DNA of 64,000 bases from Bacteroidales bacterium (GTDB taxonomy: Bacteria; Bacteroidota; Bacteroidia; Bacteroidales; UBA932). The notes under the pieces are model-generated. The model saw only the letters and a program-made list of their open reading frames with translations, was not told the origin of the DNA and did no database searches. The stretch is from positions 48,479 to 112,478 of the forward strand of contig SUYP01000006.1 of NCBI GenBank assembly GCA_015060395.1, read 5' to 3'. Shown in pieces: positions 23,535 through 31,713 of the stretch (position 1 is the first letter of the stretch; every line of letters starts with the position of its first letter). A program made the position numbers and the translations under genes.

Positions 23535-25375
23535 TTCCTTACTTTAACCCTGTCCATAAGATTGCCCTGCAGGATTCTGTCTTCAAGCGACTTCCTGCTT
23601 TCGCTGATTTCTCCTGTAAGATACATTTCTGTCAGGAGAGAGGCGATAGGAGCCGCCCAGGTTGCACCGAAGCCTCCGTTTTCTACGTATGCAGCCACAG
23701 CGATCTTCGGATTGTCTCTTGGCGCAAAGCAGATGAACACTGAATGGTCGTGTCCGTGCGGGTTCTGCGCCGTACCCGTTTTTCCGCAGATGTCCAGTCC
23801 TTCCACGGCTGCGATGCTTGCTGTACCTCCGGAGCCGAAACCGCTGTTCACGGCTCGGTACATACCGCCCACTACCTTAGGGAAATGAGTGGTATCGACC
23901 ATAGTATAGTGCCTTTCCTTGTATTTAGGGTCGATCTCAACGTGTTCTGAATCCTTTATGATGTGTGGCGTGTAATAGAATCCTCTGTTGGCGATGGTGG
24001 CACAAAGATTCGCCAGATGAAGAGGAGTGCATCCGATCTCTCCCTGGCCGATAGAAAGGGAAATGACTGTGGTTGCCTTCCATCCGCCTTTACGGTAGTA
24101 TCTGTTATAGTACTTTGAATCAGGAATGAAGCCTCCGAGCTCTGACGGGAAATCCGAACCGAGCTTCTGTCCGAAGCCGAAACTCATCACATACTCCCTC
24201 CATTTGTCCATAGCCTCGTCTATCTCCTTGTATTTCGGGTTTTCCAGAAGGTCGCGGAGGATGTAGCAGTAATATGCATTGCAGGACATCATTATGGACT
24301 CCTCGAAATTGATAGGCGATTTGTGTGCGTGGCATCCGAGCTTGCTGCGTCCGAAATGATAACCCATACTGCACGGATACAGGGTGTTCGGTGTAAGGAC
24401 CCCTTCCTGAAGGCCTATGAGGCCGTTCACGAGCTTGAATACGGAGCCTGGAGGATATGATGCCTGCACGGCCCTGTTGAACATCGGTTTGTATGGATTG
24501 GTCGATATGTCCTTATAGTGCTGTCCGATGTCTGCGAGCATATCCACGTCTATTCCGGGGCTGGATACCATCGTAAGGATCTCTCCGGTAGCGGGTTCTA
24601 TGGCTACTAGACTGCCCACCTTGTTGGCCATAAGCATCTGGCCGTAATGCTGGAGCTCGGCGTCGATGGTGGTCGTGATGTCCTTTCCCGGAACGGCCTC
24701 CTTGTCCAGCTCTCCGTCCTTGTATCTCGACTCGATCCTGTTCCTGGAGTTCCTGAGCCATATATTGTAACCCTTTTCTCCGCGAAGCTCTTCTTCTCTG
24801 GCCGCCTCTATTCCAGTCTTTCCGGCATAGTCTCCGGATTTGTATTCGTCAGGATGCTTGGCCAGAAAGGCTGCGTCAACTTCGGAAACATAACCGAGAA
24901 GGTTTCCTCCGGCATTGAAAGGATATTCACGTATGCTTCGAGCCTGTCCTCTGAATCCCGGAAACTTATATGCGACTTCGGCGAACTTCATATAGGTTTC
25001 AGGAGGCAGCTGCTTGAGCATCACCACTGACTGATATCCGATGCGTCTTCTGTTATTATAGAATTCCTGCATCTTCTCGCGGACGAATTCCGGTTCCACT
25101 CCCAGCACTTCACAGAAAGCAAGCGTATCGAATTCCGCCACTTCCTTTGGGGTGACCAGAAGATCGTATGCGACCTTGTTGCCGACGAGGATGTTTCCGT
25201 CCCTGTCGTGGATGATGCCACGTGTAGGATATATGGTGGAATATACCATAGAGTTGTTCGCAGCGTCCGTCTTGTATTTGTCATCGATTATCTGGATGCT
25301 GAAAAGCTTGGCTATGAGTATGGCTGCTGCAGTGCAGAGACCGATTATCAGTCTGTTTTCCCTGTTAAGTTTCAT
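23531..25375 (-). CDS. mrdA: Penicillin-binding protein 2 (peptidoglycan transpeptidase)
   Basis: The 614-residue class B PBP has one N-terminal membrane anchor (LIIGLCTAAAILIAKLFSI). Its dimerisation region is at about residues 45-220. The transpeptidase domain carries SxxK in PPGSVFKLVN, SxN in MSCNAYYC and KTGT in CGKTGTAQNP. It cross-links the new glycan made by RodA during rod elongation. It follows mreD by 9 bp and overlaps rodA by 4 bp, giving the common mreBCD-mrdA-rodA order. Confidence 0.95.
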   Translation of the reverse strand: MKLNRENRLIIGLCTAAAILIAKLFSIQIIDDKYKTDAANNSMVYSTIYPTRGIIHDRDGNILVGNKVAYDLLVTPKEVAEFDTLAFCEVLGVEPEFVREKMQEFYNNRRRIGYQSVVMLKQLPPETYMKFAEVAYKFPGFRGQARSIREYPFNAGGNLLGYVSEVDAAFLAKHPDEYKSGDYAGKTGIEAAREEELRGEKGYNIWLRNSRNRIESRYKDGELDKEAVPGKDITTTIDAELQHYGQMLMANKVGSLVAIEPATGEILTMVSSPGIDVDMLADIGQHYKDISTNPYKPMFNRAVQASYPPGSVFKLVNGLIGLQEGVLTPNTLYPCSMGYHFGRSKLGCHAHKSPINFEESIMMSCNAYYCYILRDLLENPKYKEIDEAMDKWREYVMSFGFGQKLGSDFPSELGGFIPDSKYYNRYYRKGGWKATTVISLSIGQGEIGCTPLHLANLCATIANRGFYYTPHIIKDSEHVEIDPKYKERHYTMVDTTHFPKVVGGMYRAVNSGFGSGGTASIAAVEGLDICGKTGTAQNPHGHDHSVFICFAPRDNPKIAVAAYVENGGFGATWAAPIASLLTEMYLTGEISESRKSLEDRILQGNLMDRVKVRK

Positions 25376-25384
25376 CTATGCCTC

Positions 25385-25900
25385 CTATTTCCTGTCGTCC
25401 GGTGTAAGAAGATTCGCTACAATGAGGCAGATAAGCCAGTTGGAAATGAGAGATGCGCCGAAATATACTGCATTGAACCAGAGGGGACGTGTCCCTGCTC
25501 CGTCAAGCATTATGTATATACCGAGGAATACAGCTATGGATGTCAGTATGGCGGCGGAAACCTTGGCTATTCCGTATTTGTTGAAGGAGAAGCTGTCGCT
25601 TCTTGTTATGAGGTCTTCTCCGAAGAATACCCTTATGATAGTCTTGCGCGCCAGGGCTACCGGTACCAGCGAAGCCGCATTGATTCCGATCAGGCCTTCA
25701 GACAGCCAATCGACTGCCAGACCGCTTCCGAAAGCGATGAGCATACATCCTATGGTGCTTATCTTCAGCGGGATACAAAGCACCATAGCAGGCAGTATAG
25801 ACAGCATAATGTACGGCCCGAGTGGCGAATAGTTGCAGAGCACTATCTGACATATAAGCAGAAGGAAGTATAAAATCCCGAAATGTTGGTTCATTCTCAT
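25385..25900 (-). CDS. mreD: Rod shape-determining protein MreD
   Basis: The 171-residue, very hydrophobic protein shows about five membrane segments and lies between mreC and mrdA. Sequence conservation in MreD is weak, so the call rests mainly on operon position and topology. Features such as VDWLSEGLIGINAAS fit the family (usual pattern D.....LG...L). It is part of the elongasome linking MreB and MreC to the wall synthases. Its start overlaps the mreC stop by 4 bp. Confidence 0.88.
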   Translation of the reverse strand: MRMNQHFGILYFLLLICQIVLCNYSPLGPYIMLSILPAMVLCIPLKISTIGCMLIAFGSGLAVDWLSEGLIGINAASLVPVALARKTIIRVFFGEDLITRSDSFSFNKYGIAKVSAAILTSIAVFLGIYIMLDGAGTRPLWFNAVYFGASLISNWLICLIVANLLTPDDRK

Positions 25901-26709
25901 AGGCTTTCCTCCAGCTTTTTGATTTCCTCCTCGCCGATGTTCTCGACGATGGTCACATATCTCAATGCCCCGAAATCCTCAAACAAAGATATCTCGATGT
26001 CGTATGTGGCTCCGTTCACGATCTTGGCCTCTCCCGTTGTTCCGAGCGGAATGTCAGGAGGGAAGATGGATGAATAACCGCTGGTATAGACAGTGTCGCC
26101 TTTCTCGAATTCAACGTGAAGAGGAATTTCCCTGAGGATAGCCCCGTCGCTGCTGAGGCCGTCCCAGCTCATCGGGCCTACCGCTCCTTCTTCTCCGAGC
26201 CTTGCACTGATGTTCATCTCGTGATTCTTGAAGGATCTGGCGTATGAGAAGTTGCGGCTGACAGCATCTATCACACCTACAGCTCCCTGTCCTGTCACCA
26301 CGCCGGCACCCTTGCTTACTCCATCCTCGCTTCCTTTCCCGATTATCATATAGTTATGCAGGGTATTGTTGCTTATCTTCACGATAGTTGCAGGAATATA
26401 TCTGAAGCCTCCGGCAATTCCGTCTTCCGGATAAGCCTGAGTCTTTCCTGTCTGAGCTTCTATCTCGGCGAGCCTCACCCTGAGCCTGTGATTCTCTTCA
26501 GCAAGGACATCATTCCTTTTCTTCAGCGAGAAATAGTGCCTGATGTTCTGTGTGCTGCCCCATACCGTACCGCTGACCGCCTGTATGCCCTTTGAGAACC
26601 ATACGTTCTGCAGGGTTCCGTTGTTGCGGAGCATATTCAACGCAGCTACCTCCAACAGGATGAAGATAGCTGCATTGATCAGATGATATATTACATTGCT
26701 TCTACGCAA
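25897..26709 (-). CDS. mreC: Rod shape-determining protein MreC
   Basis: The 270-residue protein has an N-terminal membrane helix (INAAIFILLEVAALNML), a coiled-coil stretch around residues 60-90 (LKKRNDVLAEENHRLRVRLAEIE) and the beta-rich periplasmic domain with GAVGVIDAVSRNFSYARSF and SSIFPPDIPLG. MreC dimers tie the MreB filament to PBP2. It begins 4 bp after mreB. Confidence 0.94.
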   Translation of the reverse strand: MRRSNVIYHLINAAIFILLEVAALNMLRNNGTLQNVWFSKGIQAVSGTVWGSTQNIRHYFSLKKRNDVLAEENHRLRVRLAEIEAQTGKTQAYPEDGIAGGFRYIPATIVKISNNTLHNYMIIGKGSEDGVSKGAGVVTGQGAVGVIDAVSRNFSYARSFKNHEMNISARLGEEGAVGPMSWDGLSSDGAILREIPLHVEFEKGDTVYTSGYSSIFPPDIPLGTTGEAKIVNGATYDIEISLFEDFGALRYVTIVENIGEEEIKKLEESL

Positions 26710-26713
26710 GGCC

Positions 26714-27736
26714 TTATCTCATAAGGAATGTGTAATTGTCGGTATTCTTGAGTGCGAGGCAGGTACCGCGTGCCACAGCCCTGAGCGGATCCTGCGCTAC
26801 GTGGAACGGAATGTTGATCTTCTCTGTGAGTCTGTTTGCAAGTCCTCTGAGGAGGGATCCTCCACCTGCGAGGTGGATACCGTTCTCCACGATGTCCGAA
26901 TACAGCTCAGGCGGAGTCTGCTCGAGGACGTGGATGATTCCGCTTTCGATACGTGCCACTGACTTGTCAAGGCAGTGTGCGATCTCCTGATGGGTGATGG
27001 TCGCGTGTACCGGATGCGCGGTCATAAGGTTAGGACCTGTGATTGCGTATGGCTCCGGTTCTTCCTCAAGGTTAGGGATAACGGCGCCGATCGCGATCTT
27101 GATCTTTTCGGCTGTGATCTGACCTACTCTGATGTTGTGCTGCTGACGCAGATACATCTGGATGTCATTTGTGAATACGTCACCTGCGACCTTGATGGAA
27201 TCCTGTACTACGATACCTCCGAGAGAGATGACGGCGATTTCGGTCGTACCACCTCCGATGTCCACGACCATATTTCCCTTAGGAGCCTCGACGTCGAGAC
27301 CGATACCGAGGGCTGAAGCCATCGGCTCATAAATCAGATATACGTCGCGTCCTCCGGCGTGCTCTGTGGAGTCACGTACGGCACGGATCTCCACTTCGGT
27401 ACTTCCCGAAGGGATGCCGACCACAATCTTGAGGTTCGGCGTGAAGAGTGACCTGCGCTTGTTGTTCACCTGCTTGATGAATCCACGGATCATCATCTCC
27501 GCAGCGTTGAAGTCTGCGATGACTCCATCCTTGAGAGGACGTACGGTCTTTATGCCCGGGTTCTCCCTCTCCTGCATCAGCTTGGCTTTCTGTCCTAGCG
27601 CGAGAGCCTTGCCGGTGCTGTTGTCAATAGCCACGATACTAGGCTCGTCAAGCACTATCTGGTCATTTTGGAAGATGACCGTATTGGCTGTACCGAGGTC
27701 AATCGCGAGCTCTTGTGTAAGAAAATTGAATCCCAT
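26714..27736 (-). CDS. mreB: Cell shape-determining actin-like protein MreB
   Basis: The 340-residue actin homologue polymerises on the inner membrane and directs lateral wall synthesis. ATP-binding motifs are AIDLGTANTVIF near residue 11, VVDIGGGTTEIAVISLGG near residue 165 and LAGGGSLLRGLANRL near residue 295. Length and N-terminus (MGFNFLTQELAIDLGT) match the family. It is first of five same-strand genes (mreB-mreC-mreD-mrdA-rodA), divergent from ispD. Confidence 0.97.
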   Translation of the reverse strand: MGFNFLTQELAIDLGTANTVIFQNDQIVLDEPSIVAIDNSTGKALALGQKAKLMQERENPGIKTVRPLKDGVIADFNAAEMMIRGFIKQVNNKRRSLFTPNLKIVVGIPSGSTEVEIRAVRDSTEHAGGRDVYLIYEPMASALGIGLDVEAPKGNMVVDIGGGTTEIAVISLGGIVVQDSIKVAGDVFTNDIQMYLRQQHNIRVGQITAEKIKIAIGAVIPNLEEEPEPYAITGPNLMTAHPVHATITHQEIAHCLDKSVARIESGIIHVLEQTPPELYSDIVENGIHLAGGGSLLRGLANRLTEKINIPFHVAQDPLRAVARGTCLALKNTDNYTFLMR

Positions 27737-27828
27737 ATCTTATGTCTCTTTTTTCAGATTTGTGAATTAGGGCGTAAAATTACAAAAAAACTCTCAATTA
27801 GAGAGGATTATTTTTCGGAAACTCTTAT

Positions 27829-27836
27829 TATTTTTG
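27829..27836 (+). promoter_or_regulatory. Putative ispD -7 box (TATTTTTG)
   Basis: TATTTTTG ends 13 bp upstream of the ispD ATG at 27850. Confidence 0.5.
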
Positions 27837-27849
27837 CGAAAATGATGAA

Positions 27850-28560
27850 ATGCTTATGCAAAGGAAGAATTTTGTTGTGATAATGGCGGCGGGAAGCGGA
27901 TCCAGGATGGGAGCTTCCAGGCCGAAGCAGTTTCTTGATCTCGGCGGCAGGATGATCCTTCAGAGGACTATAGAGATATTTATGGAGGCCTGCCCGGACA
28001 TTACTGTCGTGACTGTTCTTCCTCCGGATTTCATTGATTTCTGGCGCGGGCATTGCCTCGAGCAGAATTTCATCTGTCCGCAGATTACGGTGCCAGGTGG
28101 CATCACAAGGTTTCATTCTGTAAGGAATGCCTTGCAGAAAGTGCCTGACGGGGCGGTCGTGGCAGTCCACGACGGAGTGCGTCCTCTTGTCTCTGTAGAA
28201 CTTGTCCGGGATATGTTCCGGAAAGCCGTTGATATACCTGCTCTGATTCCGGTTCTTCCTTGCATAGATACGATGAAGGTCCTCAAAAATGAAGATGGCC
28301 GTCTCTGTACCGTTGAGGGAGCTGTGGCCGACAGGTCGGTGCTCTATGCCGCCCAGACTCCGCAGATATTTCATTCGGAGGTGCTCAAATCGGCATATTC
28401 TCTTCCATACGACACCTCGTTCACTGACGATGCCTCTGTGGTGCAGAAATATGGAAAAAGCCTCTCCTACACAATGGGGGAGAGGCTTAATGTCAAGATA
28501 ACCACCCAGGAAGACCTGCTTCTTGCCGAGGCGGTGATATCGTTGAGGGACAAAGCTTAG
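27850..28560 (+). CDS. ispD: 2-C-methyl-D-erythritol 4-phosphate cytidylyltransferase
   Basis: The 236-residue enzyme of the non-mevalonate isoprenoid pathway transfers CMP to methylerythritol phosphate. The nucleotide-binding signature is IMAAGSGSRMGASRPKQFL at the N-terminus. The family motif VAVHDGVRPLV is near residue 98, and the CTP/MEP-binding TDDASVVQKYG lies in the C-terminal third. Start alternatives are ATG at 27850 or 27856. Its 3' end overlaps the convergent Lrp-family gene by 4 bp, and its coding sequence carries the terminator hairpin of that gene. Confidence 0.94.
   Translation: MLMQRKNFVVIMAAGSGSRMGASRPKQFLDLGGRMILQRTIEIFMEACPDITVVTVLPPDFIDFWRGHCLEQNFICPQITVPGGITRFHSVRNALQKVPDGAVVAVHDGVRPLVSVELVRDMFRKAVDIPALIPVLPCIDTMKVLKNEDGRLCTVEGAVADRSVLYAAQTPQIFHSEVLKSAYSLPYDTSFTDDASVVQKYGKSLSYTMGERLNVKITTQEDLLLAEAVISLRDKA
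28455..28488 (-). terminator. Terminator of the Lrp-family gene embedded in ispD coding sequence
   Basis: On the minus strand AAGCCTCTCC pairs perfectly with GGAGAGGCTT (10 bp, 11-nt loop), followed by a T-run (GGCTTTTTCC). It lies 69-100 bp downstream of the Lrp-family stop codon, within ispD. Confidence 0.75.
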
Positions 28561-29078
28561 TCCTTGTTCTCTTTTCTGCTTTTTCTGACGCTTGCCGAGA
28601 AGCTCGTGTTCTTATATTCTCTTACCCATACCTGTCTCTCGATGGCCTGGTCAAGGGATATCTGGGTCTCAGTCTGCTGCACGTAAGGGATCTTCTGGAT
28701 AGTGTTCAGAAGAATCTGCATAAGGTGGTCGTGGTCGAAGCAGAAGAGCTTGATGAGAAGGGCGTGCTTTCCGGTTACGAAATGACACTCTACAATTTCG
28801 GAAATCTTCTTGAATGACTCGATTACTTCCGGATATTTGTTAGCTTCTGAAAGTGATACGCTGACGAAGGCACAGACGTTGAGTCCGAGTGCCTGAGGCT
28901 TTACGAGAAGTCTTGATCCGGTGATTACTCCGTTGGTCTCCAATCTCTTGACTCTCTGATGGATAGCGGCTCCTGAGACTCCGCACTCACGTGCTATCTC
29001 CAGGAATGGCATTCTCGCATTCTTCACGAGGAATGAAAGGATCTTCTGATCGATCTGGTCAATCTGATAGTTTGACAT
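28557..29078 (-). CDS. Lrp/AsnC family transcriptional regulator
   Basis: The 173-residue regulator has the N-terminal helix-turn-helix (QIDQIDQKILSFLVKNARMP, then CGVSGAAIHQRVKRLETNGVI). A RAM-type ligand domain follows with VECHFVTGKHALLIKLFCFDHDHLMQIL. A basic Lys/Arg-rich tail (SVRKSRKENKD) follows. It resembles a group widespread in Bacteroidota whose effectors are not known to me. A 21-bp imperfect palindrome abutting the start codon may be an autoregulatory site. It is convergent with ispD and upstream of topA in map order. Confidence 0.93.
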   Translation of the reverse strand: MSNYQIDQIDQKILSFLVKNARMPFLEIARECGVSGAAIHQRVKRLETNGVITGSRLLVKPQALGLNVCAFVSVSLSEANKYPEVIESFKKISEIVECHFVTGKHALLIKLFCFDHDHLMQILLNTIQKIPYVQQTETQISLDQAIERQVWVREYKNTSFSASVRKSRKENKD

Positions 29079-29099
29079 ATTGTAACAGTTTATAACAAT
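29079..29099. promoter_or_regulatory. Imperfect palindrome abutting the Lrp-family start codon
   Basis: ATTGTAAC and TATAACAAT form an imperfect inverted repeat directly upstream of the start. A bound regulator would block initiation. It is a candidate autoregulation site. Confidence 0.4.
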
Positions 29100-29170
29100 T
29101 TCCGACCGCTAATTTAGTGACAAAAATGAAAATGTCAAAAAATAGGGTCGGAAATTTAAAATCTATAAAA

Positions 29171-31483
29171 TTATTTGCGTCTTTTCTTACGTCCCGTAGG
29201 CTCGGAGCTCGCTATGATCTCCTTGCATTTATCTTCTGTAAGCGTTGCCGGATCTGTTCCCTTAGGCAGTTTGTAGTTGCTGCCGGCGTGCTTGATATAA
29301 GGACCGTAAGCTCCGTCAATGACCTGGATGTCGCTGTCTTTGTACTCGGAGATGATGCCGCCGGTTTTCTTTGATGCACTCTCTTCGACAAGCTTGATGC
29401 AGGTTTCGAGATCGACCTTGAGAGGGTCGGTGCCTCTTGGCAGAGATATGTTCTTGTCTCCGTATTTGATATATGGACCGAACCTTCCCTTTGTGCAGAT
29501 GATGTCGATGCCTTCATATTGTCCCACGGTGCGCGGAAGTTCGAAAAGCTTCAGTGCCTCTTCGAGGGTTATGCTTTCAATGAGCTGACCAGGTGCAAGA
29601 CTGGCATACTGCCTGTTGTCTCCGTCTCCTTTCTGTACGAACGGACCATATTGTCCGAAACGTGCGGTAAGCATAAGTCCGTCTTTCGGATCTGTGCCGA
29701 GTTCTCTGCTGACGTGGTTGTACTCCCTGTTGCTGAGCGTTTCCTGAACCTTGGTGTGGAAAGGGTCGTAGAATTCGCTGATGACACTGTTCCAGACCTG
29801 ATTCCCTTCTGCTATCTGGTCAAAATCCTTCTCGACGTTTGCTGTAAATCCATAGTCGAGGATGGTCTCGAAATTCTTTACGAGATAGTCGGTTACGATC
29901 ATTCCGATGTCCTGAGGAAGAAGCCTTCCCTTTTCTGCTCCGATGGTCTCGTTCTTGACAGAAGTCTTGATGACGCCGTTCTTCAGAGTTAGGTTGGTCA
30001 CTTCGCGCTTCTCTCCCGGCTTGTCACCCTTTACAATGTAGCCGCGTCCCTTTGTGAGAGTGGATATGGTCGGAGCGTATGTCGATGGACGTCCTATGCC
30101 GAGCTCCTCGAGCTTCTTGACGAGGGTCGCCTCTGAATATCTTGAAGGGGCGGCAGTGAACTTGCATTCGGCTGTGATTCCCTTCTCGAACATCTCAGCT
30201 CCTATGCTCATTTCCGGAAGGATGGTCATTTCCTCATCCTGTGCACCGTCTTCGGTGCTTTCTATGTAGAGCTTGAGGAAGCCGTCGAAAAGGACCTGAC
30301 TGGCCTGGACGTTGAATTTCTCTTCTCCCTTGTCGGATGAGACCTTGATGTCTGTCCTTAATATGCGGGCATCGGCCATCTGCGATGCGACAGTACGTTT
30401 CCAGATCAGTTCATAGAGCTTCTTCTCCTGAGGAGTTCCCTCGATGGTGGTGTTCTCTATGTATGTAGGGCGGATGGCTTCGTGGGCTTCCTGAGCTCCC
30501 TTCGACTTGGTCTTGTACTGCCTTACTTTTGAATATTCTTCACCGAAATTGTTGCAGATGAATGCCTTGGCGGTGTTGATGGCAAGTGACGACAGGTTGG
30601 TGGAGTCGGTACGCATATAGGTTATGAATCCGTGCTCGTAAAGTCTCTGTGCTATGCTCATCGTCTGGCTGACCGACAGTCTGAGCTTTCTTGCCGCTTC
30701 CTGCTGGAGGGTGGAAGTGGTGAAAGGCGCAGCAGGAGTCCTTGTGCCTTCCTTCTTGTCGATGCTTCCGATGGTGAACTTCGCTCCTATGCTTCTTGTG
30801 AGGAACTCCTCTGCAGATCCGAGGTCAGGGAATCTTCTGTCCAGAGTGGCCTTTACCGTGGTCTTGTCCGGGGTTCCTTCAGGGTGGAATACTGCGTCAA
30901 CCTTATAATAAGCCTCATTGCTGAATGCAAGGATTTCTCTTTCCCTGTCAACTACAAGTCTCAGAGCCACTGACTGCACACGACCTGCGGAAAGCTTAGG
31001 CTGGATCTTTCTCCAGAGCACCGGTGAAAGTTCGAATCCTACCAGACGGTCAAGCACGCGTCGTGCCTGCTGGGCATTGACCAGACACATATCTATATCT
31101 CTCGGATTCTGTATCGCATTAAGGATCGCATTCTTCGTAATCTCGTGGAATACAATTCTTTTCGTGTTTTCTGCCTTCAGGCCGAGAGTCTCGAAAAGAT
31201 GCCACGAAATGGCTTCTCCTTCTCGGTCTTCATCGGATGCCAGCCATACTGTCTCGGCTGCCTTTGCTGCCTTCTTCAGTTCAGACACAACCTTCTTCTT
31301 GTCAGCTGGAATGACATATTCCGGCTTGAAGCCGTTCTTTACATCAATGCTGAGTTCGTTGTCCTGCAGGTCGCGTATATGCCCGAAACTTGATTTTACG
31401 ATGAAATCGTTTCCAAGAAACTTCTGTATGGTCCCCGCTTTGGCCGGAGACTCGACGATTACCAGGTTTTTTCCGTCCGTCAT
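29171..31483 (-). CDS. topA: DNA topoisomerase I (type IA)
   Basis: The roughly 770-residue enzyme relaxes negative supercoils. The TOPRIM domain opens with NLVIVESPAKAGTIQKFLG and includes WLASDEDREGEAI. The catalytic tyrosine is in GFITYMRTDSTNLS. The C-terminus has topo_C repeats (GRFGPYIKYGDKNISLPRG, AYGPYIKHAGSNYKLPKG) and a basic KKRRK tail in place of four-cysteine zinc ribbons. The track start at 31618 gives an unlikely leader; the ATG at 31483 follows a GAGGA ribosome site. It is divergent from the PBP1A gene. Confidence 0.95.
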   Translation of the reverse strand: MTDGKNLVIVESPAKAGTIQKFLGNDFIVKSSFGHIRDLQDNELSIDVKNGFKPEYVIPADKKKVVSELKKAAKAAETVWLASDEDREGEAISWHLFETLGLKAENTKRIVFHEITKNAILNAIQNPRDIDMCLVNAQQARRVLDRLVGFELSPVLWRKIQPKLSAGRVQSVALRLVVDREREILAFSNEAYYKVDAVFHPEGTPDKTTVKATLDRRFPDLGSAEEFLTRSIGAKFTIGSIDKKEGTRTPAAPFTTSTLQQEAARKLRLSVSQTMSIAQRLYEHGFITYMRTDSTNLSSLAINTAKAFICNNFGEEYSKVRQYKTKSKGAQEAHEAIRPTYIENTTIEGTPQEKKLYELIWKRTVASQMADARILRTDIKVSSDKGEEKFNVQASQVLFDGFLKLYIESTEDGAQDEEMTILPEMSIGAEMFEKGITAECKFTAAPSRYSEATLVKKLEELGIGRPSTYAPTISTLTKGRGYIVKGDKPGEKREVTNLTLKNGVIKTSVKNETIGAEKGRLLPQDIGMIVTDYLVKNFETILDYGFTANVEKDFDQIAEGNQVWNSVISEFYDPFHTKVQETLSNREYNHVSRELGTDPKDGLMLTARFGQYGPFVQKGDGDNRQYASLAPGQLIESITLEEALKLFELPRTVGQYEGIDIICTKGRFGPYIKYGDKNISLPRGTDPLKVDLETCIKLVEESASKKTGGIISEYKDSDIQVIDGAYGPYIKHAGSNYKLPKGTDPATLTEDKCKEIIASSEPTGRKKRRK

Positions 31484-31628
31484 TCTCAAATCCTCCACAT
31501 TAAACATTGCCGGAACTGCAGATCCATCCTCATCCTCGCGATGTTGAAAAACCAGACAGTTTCTGACATTTTTCAAAAAGAAACTGCAAAGTAAGGTACA
31601 AATCAGGCAATTTTCCAAATTTTGTTGT

Positions 31629-31636
31629 TAATTTTG
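31629..31636 (+). promoter_or_regulatory. Putative PBP1A operon -7 box (TAATTTTG)
   Basis: TAATTTTG matches the -7 consensus. The following leader of about 75 nt contains a GTCACC-TTTA-GGTGAC hairpin (31664-31679). Confidence 0.45.
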
Positions 31637-31713
31637 TCGTCTTGTACCCTGGCCTTTCGGGGTGTCACCTTTAGGTGACCTTTATATATGTAGTGTTGAA
31701 GAAATTTTGATAT

